This document shows, piece by piece, positions 1 to 6,497 of a DNA stretch of 29,022 nt (positions are counted from its first letter, which is position 1; the number at the start of each line of letters is the position of its first letter). The stretch is from positions 1 to 29,022 of IMG/VR virus record IMGVR_UViG_3300035670_001000; one strand, given 5' to 3'. The stretch is from a virus. Below the pieces are notes generated by a model. The model did no database searches. It saw only the letters and a list, made by a program, of their open reading frames with translations, and was not told the origin of the DNA. The position numbers and the translations under genes are program-made.

Positions 1-240
1 CATGTTGTGTGCCATGCGTCCGAGTTTGACGCAGACCATGAAGGTGATGGCTTGTTGGACGGTGAGTTGGATGCCGGTCATTGAGTAGAACAGTTCTTTG
101 ACGCGGTAGTAGTCATCGAATGGGTGTGAGTATGCCTGTTGGCGTGGCCCGTTGATGAGGTGGTGGGCTTCGGTGAGGATTTCGGAGCCGTTCGGTTGGC
201 TGGTGGTGTCGTCTACAGGTTTGGCGTAGTCGTGGTTCAC
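1..240 (-). CDS. DUF6378-like phage protein, 3' end cut by window edge
   Basis: The frame is open from a GTG at 240 down to base 1, so at least 80 residues are encoded and the C-terminus lies outside the window. The N-terminal third is polar. It is followed by ILTEAHHLINGPRQQAYSHP, then FDDYYRVKELFYSM and a helix ending KLGRMAHN. This pattern (EA-x-x-LING-x-R-x-x-x-Y-x-HP, later KL-x-R) is what I recall of the DUF6378 family, found widely in phages and lacking a settled biochemical role. The start is well supported: GTG overlaps the stop of the preceding gene as GTGA, and AAGGAG sits about eight bases upstream. Family assignment is from recalled motif similarity. No function is inferred beyond membership of the early or metabolic gene block. 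Confidence 0.62.
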   Translation of the reverse strand, partial: MNHDYAKPVDDTTSQPNGSEILTEAHHLINGPRQQAYSHPFDDYYRVKELFYSMTGIQLTVQQAITFMVCVKLGRMAHNM

Positions 241-461
241 AGTTCAACTCCTTGGGCGATGTGGAGGCGTAAGCGTTCCACGGTGGCGGTGAGGTGGCTG
301 ATGTGGGTTTTGTGGGCGTCAAGTTCGTGGATGGCTGCGTTGAGTGAGTCTTCCAGGTTGTCTCGTTGTTCGGTGACGGCAGCGAGTGCGGTGGACAGTT
401 CGCTGATGCGAAGCTGCGCCTCCTCGTTCATCTGACGTAACGCGTCAGGGTCATAGGTCAT
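237..461 (-). CDS. Small coiled-coil protein (74 aa), hypothetical
   Basis: This is a 74-residue, highly charged and heptad-rich protein. From about residue 10 to 70 it is continuously helical-looking, with regularly spaced Leu, Ile and Val, for example around EAQLRISELSTALAAV and HLTATVERLRLHIA. A two- or three-stranded coiled coil is the likely structure. AAGGAG lies just upstream of ATG 461. The gene overlaps its upstream neighbour by ATGA and its downstream neighbour by GTGA, so it is translationally coupled in a run of tiny genes. I recognise no family. It could be an oligomerisation partner, but nothing in the sequence shows a target. Confidence 0.7.
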   Translation of the reverse strand: MTYDPDALRQMNEEAQLRISELSTALAAVTEQRDNLEDSLNAAIHELDAHKTHISHLTATVERLRLHIAQGVEL

Positions 462-589
462 TTCTTGTTTCTCCTTGATAGTTCGGTGTGTAGGGCTTTG
501 ATTGCTGCTTCGAGGCGATCTACGTCTCCCGGTCCGACGAACAGTCGTTGGAGGAACTCAATCGCATCACGTATTTCTTGCTTGGTCAT
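458..589 (-). CDS. Very small protein (43 aa), hypothetical
   Basis: This short frame starts at ATG 589 and ends in a TGA that overlaps the next start codon (ATGA). The product begins MTKQEIRDAIEFLQRLF and ends with a basic ELSRRNKK tail. It looks like two amphipathic helices separated by a GPGDVD turn, similar in size to small phage regulatory or inhibitor peptides. An in-frame TAA at 614-616 rules out a longer N-terminus. The Shine-Dalgarno match (AGAAAG) is weak. Support comes from the precise overlap with the next gene and from the otherwise unexplained gap. Function is unknown. Confidence 0.6.
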   Translation of the reverse strand: MTKQEIRDAIEFLQRLFVGPGDVDRLEAAIKALHTELSRRNKK

Positions 590-613
590 AACGGGCTTTC
601 TGATGGGTTGTAG

Positions 614-700
614 TTATTCACGGTTCTTCCCTGGCAGACGCAGGGCCAGCCAGAGAAGAACCGCACACTCAACGGCGATGATGCCGAGGAGAGTAATCAC
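614..700 (-). CDS. Micro-protein with one membrane segment (28 aa)
   Basis: This is a 28-residue frame from GTG 700 to TAA 614. It encodes a hydrophobic helix (ITLLGIIAVECAVLLWLALRL) followed by a short basic end, PGKNRE. The GTG overlaps the TGA of the upstream OB-fold-like gene as GTGA, the same coupling used by its neighbours, and it fills a gap between two convincing genes. A single-span inner-membrane peptide with its basic C-terminus inside is the simplest reading. Peptides of this size can regulate membrane enzymes or lysis, but nothing links this one to a partner. It is too short for family recognition. Confidence 0.5.
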   Translation of the reverse strand: MITLLGIIAVECAVLLWLALRLPGKNRE

Positions 701-1104
701 CACATTTCGGCTGAGGCATCCTGAACAGGAGCATCAACCTTGGCGGCGTAGAGCTTCGGTGCGTTGAACGCAGCCGACTTCTTTTCACCGTCACCCGTGT
801 ATCGGACGCTGAGCGTGGAGCCGACGAGCGTTTTGACGCCAGCCTTCTCTGCTGCTTCGCGTACTGCTTTGACCATCTGGCCGCGCACCCACAGGTTTGA
901 GGCACCTGTCGGGGTGTCGAGGGTGAAGACGAACACGTAGCGTTTGTCGCCGTTGTCGTACAGCTTCGGGTTCCCTGCCGGGTCTTTGTCTTCCAGTTTC
1001 GTCACCTCGGTAACGACACCTGTGTGGGTGTCACCTACCTTGGCGAACTTGAGTGCAGGCAGTTTGGGGCCGCCTGCGGTTGACTCCATGAAGTCATCGG
1101 ACAT
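697..1104 (-). CDS. Possible OB-fold single-stranded-DNA-binding-like protein (135 aa)
   Basis: After an acidic N-terminus (MSDDFME) the protein is beta-rich. It has FAKVGDTHTGVVTEV, then an YVFVFTLDTP strand, a helix VRGQMVKAVREAAEKAG, and strands ending LSVRYTGDGE; the tail contains KLYAAKVDAP and an acidic-aromatic end, DASAEMW. The alternation of strands with one central helix, and the loops rich in Lys, Arg and Thr, resemble phage OB-fold proteins encoded beside recombination nucleases, as here beside RecB-like and resolvase-like genes. The assignment is inference from layout and context, not from a diagnostic motif. AAGGAG precedes ATG 1104. The gene overlaps the previous one by 11 bases, and its TGA is shared with the following micro-protein start. 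Confidence 0.45.
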   Translation of the reverse strand: MSDDFMESTAGGPKLPALKFAKVGDTHTGVVTEVTKLEDKDPAGNPKLYDNGDKRYVFVFTLDTPTGASNLWVRGQMVKAVREAAEKAGVKTLVGSTLSVRYTGDGEKKSAAFNAPKLYAAKVDAPVQDASAEMW

Positions 1105-1504
1105 TGCATATCTCCTTCGTGATGTAGTGGTTGCTTACTGGGATGTATTGCAATTCGACTCGGTTGGCGTAGATGTCTTGGAAGGATGACCAAACACGTT
1201 CGGCATCACTCCATGACAGGTCCGCCAGGGCGAGTCCTGCGTTTCTGTATTTCTTGCCCGTCCGAAGTTCGCAGATGCTTCGGATGAGATCGTTGTCGAT
1301 GGTCGCATCGTTTTCTGCGACTTCGAGAAGTATGCGTGCTATGCCGACCCGCCGTTCGGTGGGTGGGTTCATCGTGATGGAACCGTTGGCTTGGTCAGCG
1401 ATGTCACGGATGATGTGCCGGATGGGGTCGTCAAGTACTGCGAACCGTGATTTGAGTTCGTTGACGCACGAGTCATCGACGAGGCGGCCTTCTGCTGATG
1501 TCAT
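1094..1504 (-). CDS. Hypothetical protein (136 aa)
   Basis: I do not recognise this protein. It is soluble and mostly helical. It starts with an acidic stretch (MTSAEGRLVDDS), then contains a helix around DDPIRHIIRDIADQAN, a segment PPTERRVGIARILLEVAEND, and a C-terminal helix rich in Trp and Arg (LSWSDAERVWSSFQDIY). The start is fixed by an ATGA overlap with the RecB-like nuclease gene upstream, and its end overlaps the OB-fold-like gene by 11 bases. Co-translation with the nuclease suggests membership of the same DNA-metabolism operon. It could be a nuclease accessory subunit, but only position supports that. Confidence 0.6.
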   Translation of the reverse strand: MTSAEGRLVDDSCVNELKSRFAVLDDPIRHIIRDIADQANGSITMNPPTERRVGIARILLEVAENDATIDNDLIRSICELRTGKKYRNAGLALADLSWSDAERVWSSFQDIYANRVELQYIPVSNHYITKEICNVR

Positions 1505-2622
1505 TTCTTCACCGGCTTCTTGACGGCAGGTTTCTTGGCTGGGGCACGCTTGGTGGGTTTGATTGCTGGTGGCGGTGTCTCGTTGTTCGGGAGGAACGGT
1601 GCCGAGAACTCAGTCTCCAACTGATCCAAACGAATCATCAGGATGTCCAACTGTGCCTCATCCAAGTCAGGCAACTTCACACCAGGTGCAGGCCAATGCT
1701 TCTTCAACAACTCTTGCGCTGGGGCTGGGAGGTTTTGGATGCGTTGGAGTGCGTCGGTGCGATTCAGGTCGGGTGCCGTGTTGCTCGGTTGAGAGGTTTT
1801 CGTATCTGTTGTGGTGTCGGCGTGGACTTTGATGTGTAGGTCTTTGCGTTTACGCCAGGCTCGCACTTCCATCGCCATCTGTGCTGCTTCCCATCCGGCA
1901 ACGAGGTCGACTTCATAGAGAGATAGTTCACCTTTCCCTGCTGGTAGGTGGAGGATGACGCCACGAGTTTTGTCGATGTCGGGTAGGTCGGTGCAGCTCT
2001 TGGTGCGCCAGTCGTAGATGTATTCGGCGTTGGCGTACATTGCCATCTGTACGGCGATGGCGTTCATCGCATAGTCGATTGAACCAGTTTTGAGGTCCAT
2101 GACTTGTTTCTTTTTGCGTGTGTTGAATCGTGCGATGCGGTCAGCGGTTCCTGCGTACTGATATTTCTCGTTGACGAGGAGGATTTCTACGAAGCGTGGG
2201 TCAATCACAACTCCGAAGCGTTGTATCCCTGTCGTGTACGCATCAACATCAGCCTGGAGACCGGGCAGGATTGCTGGCTTCTGCCCGATGTCAATCGCTT
2301 GGGTGAGGGCGTGGAGTGCGGTGCCGATGTTGGCCTTGCTGGATGCTCCTGCTGCTTCGATTGCTTGTTGCACGATGCGGTCGAGTGAGTTGCGGTCTTC
2401 AAGTGCGGCTGATGCTGCGACGAGTAGGTCGTTGCGTTGCACGAGTCCTGTCGCCGTCATGCGACCTTTCCACGCTGTTAGTGCTCCTTCGTCGTCCAAA
2501 CATTTGGCGATGGTGGTGACACGCGGGAATGATGTTTCTTTTCCTGTGCGTGTTGAGATGAGGTAGCGACCCCATCTGTCTTTTGGTGCTTCACCGGTCG
2601 TGAAGTCGTCGGTTGCGGGCAT
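1501..2622 (-). CDS. Cas4/RecB-like PD-(D/E)XK exonuclease
   Basis: This 373-residue protein has the ordered motifs of the RecB/Cas4-type nuclease fold. They are GTALHALTQ with the conserved His near residue 104, EKYQYAGTADRI with acidic residues near 152 and 161, the catalytic DLK near 176-178, and QMAMYANA with Gln 192 and Tyr 196. No Fe-S cysteine cluster is evident, unlike classical Cas4. Phage members resect DNA ends for recombination or replication. The C-terminus is a low-complexity Pro-Ala-Lys tail (about residues 345-373) that resembles histone-H1-like DNA-binding tails. I chose ATG 2622 over the in-frame start at 2697 because AAGGAG lies just upstream and the longer form would overlap the previous gene. 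The ATGA overlap couples it to the next gene. Confidence 0.82.
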   Translation of the reverse strand: MPATDDFTTGEAPKDRWGRYLISTRTGKETSFPRVTTIAKCLDDEGALTAWKGRMTATGLVQRNDLLVAASAALEDRNSLDRIVQQAIEAAGASSKANIGTALHALTQAIDIGQKPAILPGLQADVDAYTTGIQRFGVVIDPRFVEILLVNEKYQYAGTADRIARFNTRKKKQVMDLKTGSIDYAMNAIAVQMAMYANAEYIYDWRTKSCTDLPDIDKTRGVILHLPAGKGELSLYEVDLVAGWEAAQMAMEVRAWRKRKDLHIKVHADTTTDTKTSQPSNTAPDLNRTDALQRIQNLPAPAQELLKKHWPAPGVKLPDLDEAQLDILMIRLDQLETEFSAPFLPNNETPPPAIKPTKRAPAKKPAVKKPVKK

Positions 2623-2671
2623 CTCGTTTTCTCCTTGGTGTTGTGGGCTTACTGGGATTCGTATTCGTACC

Positions 2672-3025
2672 TTATCGGTTCGGTGTAGGGCGGTCAAGCA
2701 TTGCTAGTAGCTCTGCCCAAACTTTGGCGGGGAGGACAGCGTACCAGTCGTCCACGTTTTCTGATCCACGCCGTTTGACGATGACGGCTCCTGTCCATGC
2801 ACGGGCGTTGGCCATCTCGACTTCGAGTTCACGCAGGTAGCCAGGTAGGTCTATCTTCTTTTCGGCTTTCACTTCCACGCAAACACCTGGCATCCCGTCG
2901 ATGTCGCCACGGTCATCAGTCCACCCGGCACGACTCCGCTCAGCATGAACCCAGCCGAATGTGCGCAGCCATTTGGCTACGAGCAGTTCGGCACGGTTGC
3001 CTTTGCGTTTATTTGGATGAGCCAC
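2672..3025 (-). CDS. Holliday-junction-resolvase-like PD-(D/E)XK nuclease
   Basis: The core begins at NKRKGNRAELLVAKWLRTFG, the typical first helix with its catalytic Glu (residue 13). It continues with DDRGDIDG (Asp 41) and VCVEVKAEKK (Glu 51, Lys 53), matching the E...D...ExK order of archaeal Hjc-like and related phage resolvases. At about 117 residues it has the usual size. Such enzymes cut branched DNA before packaging, or act with a RecB-like exonuclease such as the one encoded next. The start is uncertain. GTG 3025 gives the family-like N-terminus and a 17-base overlap with the WhiB gene. ATG 3100 would add 25 residues unlike the family and lacks a ribosome binding site. Confidence 0.75.
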   Translation of the reverse strand: MAHPNKRKGNRAELLVAKWLRTFGWVHAERSRAGWTDDRGDIDGMPGVCVEVKAEKKIDLPGYLRELEVEMANARAWTGAVIVKRRGSENVDDWYAVLPAKVWAELLAMLDRPTPNR

Positions 3026-3305
3026 GAAGCCTAATTCTACGACGCCGTTCACGACGCCGTTCAGTGGTTGTGAGTCCACCCCACACGCCGATCTCTTCAT
3101 GCTCGATGGCGAACTCTAGACAGTGGATGCGCACCGGGCAACGAACACAGTATGACTTCGCTTCAATGACGAGCCGTCGCACACCTTCTTCAAAGAACAG
3201 GTCGCCTGATACGCCGTAGCAGACTGCTTCGTCGTACCACTTCGGGAGTCGTCCGATGAATACGTTGTCTTCGTTGTTCCAGTTAGCGATTGGTTCGTCG
3301 GTCAT
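3009..3305 (-). CDS. WhiB-family Fe-S transcriptional regulator
   Basis: This 98-residue protein carries all WhiB hallmarks in order. There is a first cysteine (AVCYG, about residue 29) followed by DLFF, then the CVRCPVRIHC cluster with cysteines 53, 56 and 62, the turn GVWGG at 73-77, and a very basic C-terminal helix (TERRRERRRRIRLR) for DNA contact. WhiB proteins bind a [4Fe-4S] cluster and usually act with the primary sigma factor. Phage copies can alter host or phage transcription. WhiB is confined to Actinobacteria and their phages, so this gene is the best host clue here. I chose ATG 3305, which has GGAG a few bases upstream; the in-frame start at 3353 would lengthen the overlap with the upstream gene. 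Its tail overlaps the resolvase gene. Confidence 0.93.
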   Translation of the reverse strand: MTDEPIANWNNEDNVFIGRLPKWYDEAVCYGVSGDLFFEEGVRRLVIEAKSYCVRCPVRIHCLEFAIEHEEIGVWGGLTTTERRRERRRRIRLRGSSK

Positions 3306-3525
3306 GACGCTCCAATGCACGTTTGATTCGGTCGTTGTATTGCGATTGCACATGCTGGCTGTACCAGCGCACCAGAATCACGACACCGCCGACAATGGTT
3401 GCTGCGAAGAACAGCCATTCGAGAATGTGGTAGTTGCCGTTTCTATCGTCGGGCATGAACGCCCACATCAGTATCCATCCTGCGAGTAGCGGTGCTACCA
3501 CAACTATCTTTTCCATTGGTTTCAT
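3283..3525 (-). CDS. Two-span membrane protein (80 aa), possible holin or accessory
   Basis: There are two clear hydrophobic segments: IVVVAPLLAGWILMWAF at about residues 7-23 and WLFFAATIVGGVVILV at about 37-53. They are joined by a short polar loop, DDRNGNY, and followed by a strongly charged tail, QSQYNDRIKRALERHDRRTNR. Size and topology fit class II holins, and the gene lies directly after the secreted transglycosylase-like gene. However, two other holin candidates exist upstream (6498-6692 and 5679-5927), so a role in lysis is only an inference. The ribosome binding site AAGGAGG before ATG 3525 is one of the strongest in the window. The end overlaps the WhiB gene by 23 bases. Confidence 0.72.
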   Translation of the reverse strand: MKPMEKIVVVAPLLAGWILMWAFMPDDRNGNYHILEWLFFAATIVGGVVILVRWYSQHVQSQYNDRIKRALERHDRRTNR

Positions 3526-3564
3526 ATCCAGCCTCCTTTTGGTTGGTAATCACACCGTAGGGCA

Positions 3565-4209
3565 TCAGTGACCCAAGGTGGTGGATGCCAGTTTCATCGT
3601 GGACCATTGCTTCCAGCCGCCCACCCGCCAGATTTCTAGCCCAGCCCGCAGGTTGGTAGTCGGGTCCATCAGTTCATCGCAGTGGCTGATGATGCCTTGA
3701 GCCTGCAGGTAGCCGTCTGGCCAGTACCGGTTGGGGCGGCACCAGGAGGTGGTGTGGATTTGCATGAGGCTGAACGACTTGTCTTTGTCGCCTTTGATGT
3801 CTGCCTGGCAGCGGGACTCGAAGTAGATCACCGCAGCGACCATCGGCAGCTCTTCCTGCGGCCAGCCGACCTGGTAGGCGATGTCTAGCCAACCTGGGCA
3901 GGATTCGCCTGCCGCCGTTTGGCGTTGCGCCAGAGACGGCTCCAGACGCGTTGGGAGCGTTTCTGAGGGCTGGTTGAGGGTGGGTGGGGTGGTTGGAGCG
4001 GTGACGCTTTGTGGGGCTTCCTGTGGGGCTTCCGCAGCGTGGGCTGGGATGAGTCCGAGGATGGCCGTGATGGCGAGTATGGCTCCTATGGTGAGGGCTT
4101 TCATGGGGTGATGCCTTTCAGAGAATAACCGCACAGCCAAGGAGGAAACTGTGCGGGGTAGTCGCTGCTTGACGCCCGCCGAGGCAGAGGACTGACCAAA
4201 GCCAAGCAT
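3565..4209 (-). CDS. Secreted lytic-transglycosylase-like (SLT/lysozyme fold) protein
   Basis: From an internal Met (ATG 4102-4104) the protein shows a textbook signal peptide, MKALTIGAILAITAILGLIP followed by AHA-AE, then a Pro/Thr-rich linker. The C-terminal catalytic domain has IYFESRC with the candidate catalytic Glu (about residue 96 from that Met), SFSLMQIH typical of the SLT fold, and C-terminal NLRAGLEIW. Three or more cysteines suggest disulfides outside the cytoplasm. It probably cleaves peptidoglycan glycan strands, during lysis or as a wall-remodelling enzyme. The start is ambiguous. ATG 4209 has a strong AAGGAGG about eight bases upstream and adds 35 residues before the signal peptide. 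ATG 4104 has only a weaker AAAGG. I give the longer form because otherwise an unusual 138-base gap would be left. Confidence 0.78.
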   Translation of the reverse strand: MLGFGQSSASAGVKQRLPRTVSSLAVRLFSERHHPMKALTIGAILAITAILGLIPAHAAEAPQEAPQSVTAPTTPPTLNQPSETLPTRLEPSLAQRQTAAGESCPGWLDIAYQVGWPQEELPMVAAVIYFESRCQADIKGDKDKSFSLMQIHTTSWCRPNRYWPDGYLQAQGIISHCDELMDPTTNLRAGLEIWRVGGWKQWSTMKLASTTLGH

Positions 4210-4242
4210 AGTGGACACCTCCTTGTGATGTCGCTTTTGACG

Positions 4243-4503
4243 CTAGCGAAGGTCTGTGCGGTTCACAATGCTTACTTTTATGACCATTCCGAGCGGTATG
4301 GAGAGGACGCTGTCAACTTGGTCGTCGCTGCCGATGCTTTGGACTAGGACTACGTGGTCGCGTTTGGCGTCGGGGATGAGCCAGCCGGCTGATTTGACGG
4401 CGTATGGGTCTTGGTCGAGGTGTTCTAGGTCCATCCAGTCGGGTTCTGAGTGGGTGTCGTGCCAGGTGACGACAGCGAACAGGGCTTCGTTTACGTCAGC
4501 CAT
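4243..4503 (-). CDS. Hypothetical phage protein (86 aa)
   Basis: This small soluble protein starts with VVTWHDTHSEPDWMDLEHL. It then has a GWLIPDAKRDHVVLVQSIG strand pair and ends with IPLGMVIKVSIVNR. The combination of a WHD motif, a GWL strand and a final PxGMV strand occurs in short proteins I recall from many tailed phages, none with a known function. The fold is probably a small beta sheet with one helix. It overlaps the metallophosphoesterase gene by 13 bases, so the two are likely expressed together. No catalytic motif is visible. Confidence 0.68.
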   Translation of the reverse strand: MADVNEALFAVVTWHDTHSEPDWMDLEHLDQDPYAVKSAGWLIPDAKRDHVVLVQSIGSDDQVDSVLSIPLGMVIKVSIVNRTDLR

Positions 4504-5498
4504 ACCACGTACTCCGCGGTCACTTGCCCTTTGTCTGGGTTGACGAAGTGGAGGCGTTGGGATGGTTTGCCTGTGGCGGCCACGAACTCTTTTGCGTACT
4601 CGGAGTCCGATTCAGGGCTGCCGGATACGAAGACTCGTCCGCCGTTGGCGAGGGTCATCGTGATGTTCTGGTGGTAGTGGCCCATGTAGCAGTCGCCGAA
4701 CTCGCCGATCACACCTGATGCCCAGGCGTTGACTTTGCGCATGATGCCGAACGCTGGGACATTGCCACCGAATGACTTCACTTCGTCGCCGTGGACAAGA
4801 AGGACCTGATAGTTGCCGATGGAGAACCGCTGATACCAGGCGTCGGAGTGTTGCCATGTGGCAGGCAAATCTTTGCAACGGTCTTGGGCGATACGGTACG
4901 CCATGCGGTCGACGTTGTCGCCTGCGTAGGTTCCGTCACCGTAGCGACCCAACCTGCCGTGGTTGCCCCATTCGCAGACGATGCGAATCGGCTTAGCAAA
5001 GTTCGCTTGGAGCGTTCGCACCATGCGCTCGATGATGCGAGCAGTTTCAAAGAGCTGCTCAAACAAGTGTGCTTCAATTTCCCACACCTGTGTCGGGAAG
5101 ACGTTGCCGCCACCTTCCACCATGTCGCCACCGAACATGATGACGCATTCGTCCACAGGGTGGTCTTTGCGTTGAATGTCGGTGAGCGTGATGATTTTGT
5201 CGGTGAACTCAGCGATGCGACGGTCGGCCACCGCTATGTTGTACGACGAAGTCTTTTTGCCTAACTGCCAGTCGGTGGCGTGAACCAACGCGACCTCATG
5301 TCCTTTGCGTCGCTTGTCCACGGCAGGTCGCTTGGCAACCTGTCCTCGACCGGAAGCCTTGGCGGCCTCATACGCCGCCTGGTAGATCGCTTGGACGATG
5401 TCGTCGGTTCGCCGCTTGTTTCGGGCTGCGTCACCTTGCGCCTTTTTGAGGAGTCGCTGAAGTTCATCTATCTGAGCCTGCTCGTCGTATGCGCTCAT
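4491..5498 (-). CDS. Metallophosphoesterase (SbcD/Mre11-like calcineurin fold)
   Basis: This 335-residue protein carries the five metallophosphoesterase motifs. They are HATDWQLG (Asp 76, with Gln 78 replacing the usual His), GGDMVEG (Asp 125), WGNHGR (Asn 179, His 180), LLVHGDE (His 236) and MGHYHQN (His 274 and 276). The first 60 residues form a charged helical region (QIDELQRLLKKAQGD), which may be a coiled coil or DNA-binding arm. Related proteins are nucleases or nucleotide phosphatases acting on DNA ends. No SbcC-like ATPase lies in this window, so the phage protein may work alone or with a host partner. ATG 5498 was chosen because it overlaps the upstream stop as ATGA; the open frame runs 44 codons further without support. 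Confidence 0.85.
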   Translation of the reverse strand: MSAYDEQAQIDELQRLLKKAQGDAARNKRRTDDIVQAIYQAAYEAAKASGRGQVAKRPAVDKRRKGHEVALVHATDWQLGKKTSSYNIAVADRRIAEFTDKIITLTDIQRKDHPVDECVIMFGGDMVEGGGNVFPTQVWEIEAHLFEQLFETARIIERMVRTLQANFAKPIRIVCEWGNHGRLGRYGDGTYAGDNVDRMAYRIAQDRCKDLPATWQHSDAWYQRFSIGNYQVLLVHGDEVKSFGGNVPAFGIMRKVNAWASGVIGEFGDCYMGHYHQNITMTLANGGRVFVSGSPESDSEYAKEFVAATGKPSQRLHFVNPDKGQVTAEYVVWLT

Positions 5499-5728
5499 GC
5501 TTTGGCAATCTCTTGACGCATCCGTGAAAGCGCAGAATACGAAATCTTGAACCCTTTGTTTTTGATAACGCGATGAATGACCGCATTGTTGATGGCGGGG
5601 TCTTTGCAGGCTTTCACGTAATCTTTCCAACTTGCTTCGCCGAGGAACTCTTTCAGACGTTCCTCGAACTTGTGTCGGCTAGGACACTTTTCTGCTTCCA
5701 GTTTTATTGCGTCGAATAGCTCTCCCAT
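5495..5728 (-). CDS. Small helix-turn-helix-like protein (77 aa)
   Basis: This basic, fully helical small protein has a C-terminal half, AVIHRVIKNKGFKISYSALS followed by RMRQEIAKA, that looks like a helix-turn-helix with an S-x-x-x-L-S recognition helix. The N-terminal half is amphipathic (LFDAIKLEAEKC, FEERLKEFLG). AAGGAGG precedes ATG 5728. The stop is shared with the metallophosphoesterase start (ATGA), so the two are tightly co-translated. It may bind DNA to guide or regulate that enzyme, or act as a repressor-like factor. The HTH call is based on residue pattern only. Confidence 0.65.
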   Translation of the reverse strand: MGELFDAIKLEAEKCPSRHKFEERLKEFLGEASWKDYVKACKDPAINNAVIHRVIKNKGFKISYSALSRMRQEIAKA

Positions 5729-5927
5729 TATTGGCCTCCTTGATGTGCCACTCTAGATGTGAGTCCACCTTACCCTCGACTCTGTCCATTGTGTGGGATA
5801 CCCGATTCAATGCGTCCACGACAGCGGCATGGTCTTTATGGTTCTCTTTGCGGAACTGTTGGATGACTGCGACGATGATCGCCCCAACCGCTGCGATAGT
5901 GGCGACGATGATGGGAACGTAATCCAT
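5679..5927 (-). CDS. Membrane-anchored coiled-coil protein, holin-like (DUF2746-like)
   Basis: The N-terminus is a single hydrophobic span (VPIIVATIAAVGAIIVAVIQQF, about residues 4-25). Next comes a charged helix with heptad spacing, HAAVVDALNRVSHTMDRVEG, ending in the signature-like VDSHLEWHIKEA, and a basic tail. The TM plus coiled coil plus HLEWH layout matches small proteins found beside endolysin genes in actinobacteriophages, often labelled DUF2746 and suspected of assisting lysis. Its place directly after the M15 endolysin gene supports this. The last 50 bases overlap the following HTH-like gene in another frame, which is long for this genome. The ribosome binding site is weak. Confidence 0.65.
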   Translation of the reverse strand: MDYVPIIVATIAAVGAIIVAVIQQFRKENHKDHAAVVDALNRVSHTMDRVEGKVDSHLEWHIKEANNGRAIRRNKTGSRKVS

Positions 5928-5939
5928 AACCCGCTAATC

Positions 5940-6491
5940 CTAGTCAATCACCCTCGGTGGTTGTCCAGTCACATATCGGATGTGCCACGGTTCAATCTTC
6001 GGTATCTCCCACGACCAACCAAGCCTCGGTGCCCACTCCGCCAAGAACTCCAACCCTGACCGCTTCGCTCGCGCAGGTTTCGTGGTGATGCTCACCACAG
6101 TTCCGTTCTTCAACCGCAACGCAGCATCAATCGCCAAACCGAGTCCATGATTCGACGTACCCGGTGTGGCGACAGGCGCACCAACATGCAGGTACCAGAC
6201 CTGACCGTTCCAACGGCGAGTCGTTTGCGTCTGCCGTTTCGCATCAGGGAACGTGCGCATCCGCTGCTTGAACAACGCAACCTGATCCTCAAGCGGCCGA
6301 TAGTCACCTACCTGGGCGAGCACCAACTTCTCATCCAACGCCTTGACTCTCAACATCTCCCACGCTTCCGCAGCCCAATGATGCAACCTGCCAGAAGGCT
6401 CAATCGGCTTCAACAGTTTCCTTGGCAGTTCACCGTTGGTGACACCTCGAAGGTCAGGAGGCAGCTTGACCGGAACAACCGGCAGCAGCAT
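5940..6491 (-). CDS. Endolysin, M15-family peptidase (VanY/D-Ala-D-Ala carboxypeptidase-like)
   Basis: The 183-residue enzyme shows the M15 zinc-peptidase signature SNHGLGLAIDA (His 115 and Asp 122 as zinc ligands) and the C-terminal EPWHIRYV, with Glu 167 and His 170 completing the site. Upstream, VGDYRPLEDQVALFKQ is the typical substrate-side motif of this family. It should cleave peptide stems or cross-links of peptidoglycan. There is no signal peptide, so export must depend on a holin such as the protein encoded immediately upstream (6498-6692). No separate wall-binding domain is evident; the first 35 residues (LLPVVPVKLPPDLRGV) could contribute. ATG 6491 lacks a clear Shine-Dalgarno sequence, so the N-terminus is only moderately certain. 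Confidence 0.88.
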   Translation of the reverse strand: MLLPVVPVKLPPDLRGVTNGELPRKLLKPIEPSGRLHHWAAEAWEMLRVKALDEKLVLAQVGDYRPLEDQVALFKQRMRTFPDAKRQTQTTRRWNGQVWYLHVGAPVATPGTSNHGLGLAIDAALRLKNGTVVSITTKPARAKRSGLEFLAEWAPRLGWSWEIPKIEPWHIRYVTGQPPRVID

Positions 6492-6497
6492 GACGGG

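Noticed and set aside
4778-5131. Minus-strand 117-codon frame inside the metallophosphoesterase gene
   Set aside because: It is in an alternative frame of a gene whose five catalytic motifs are intact, and has no motif of its own.
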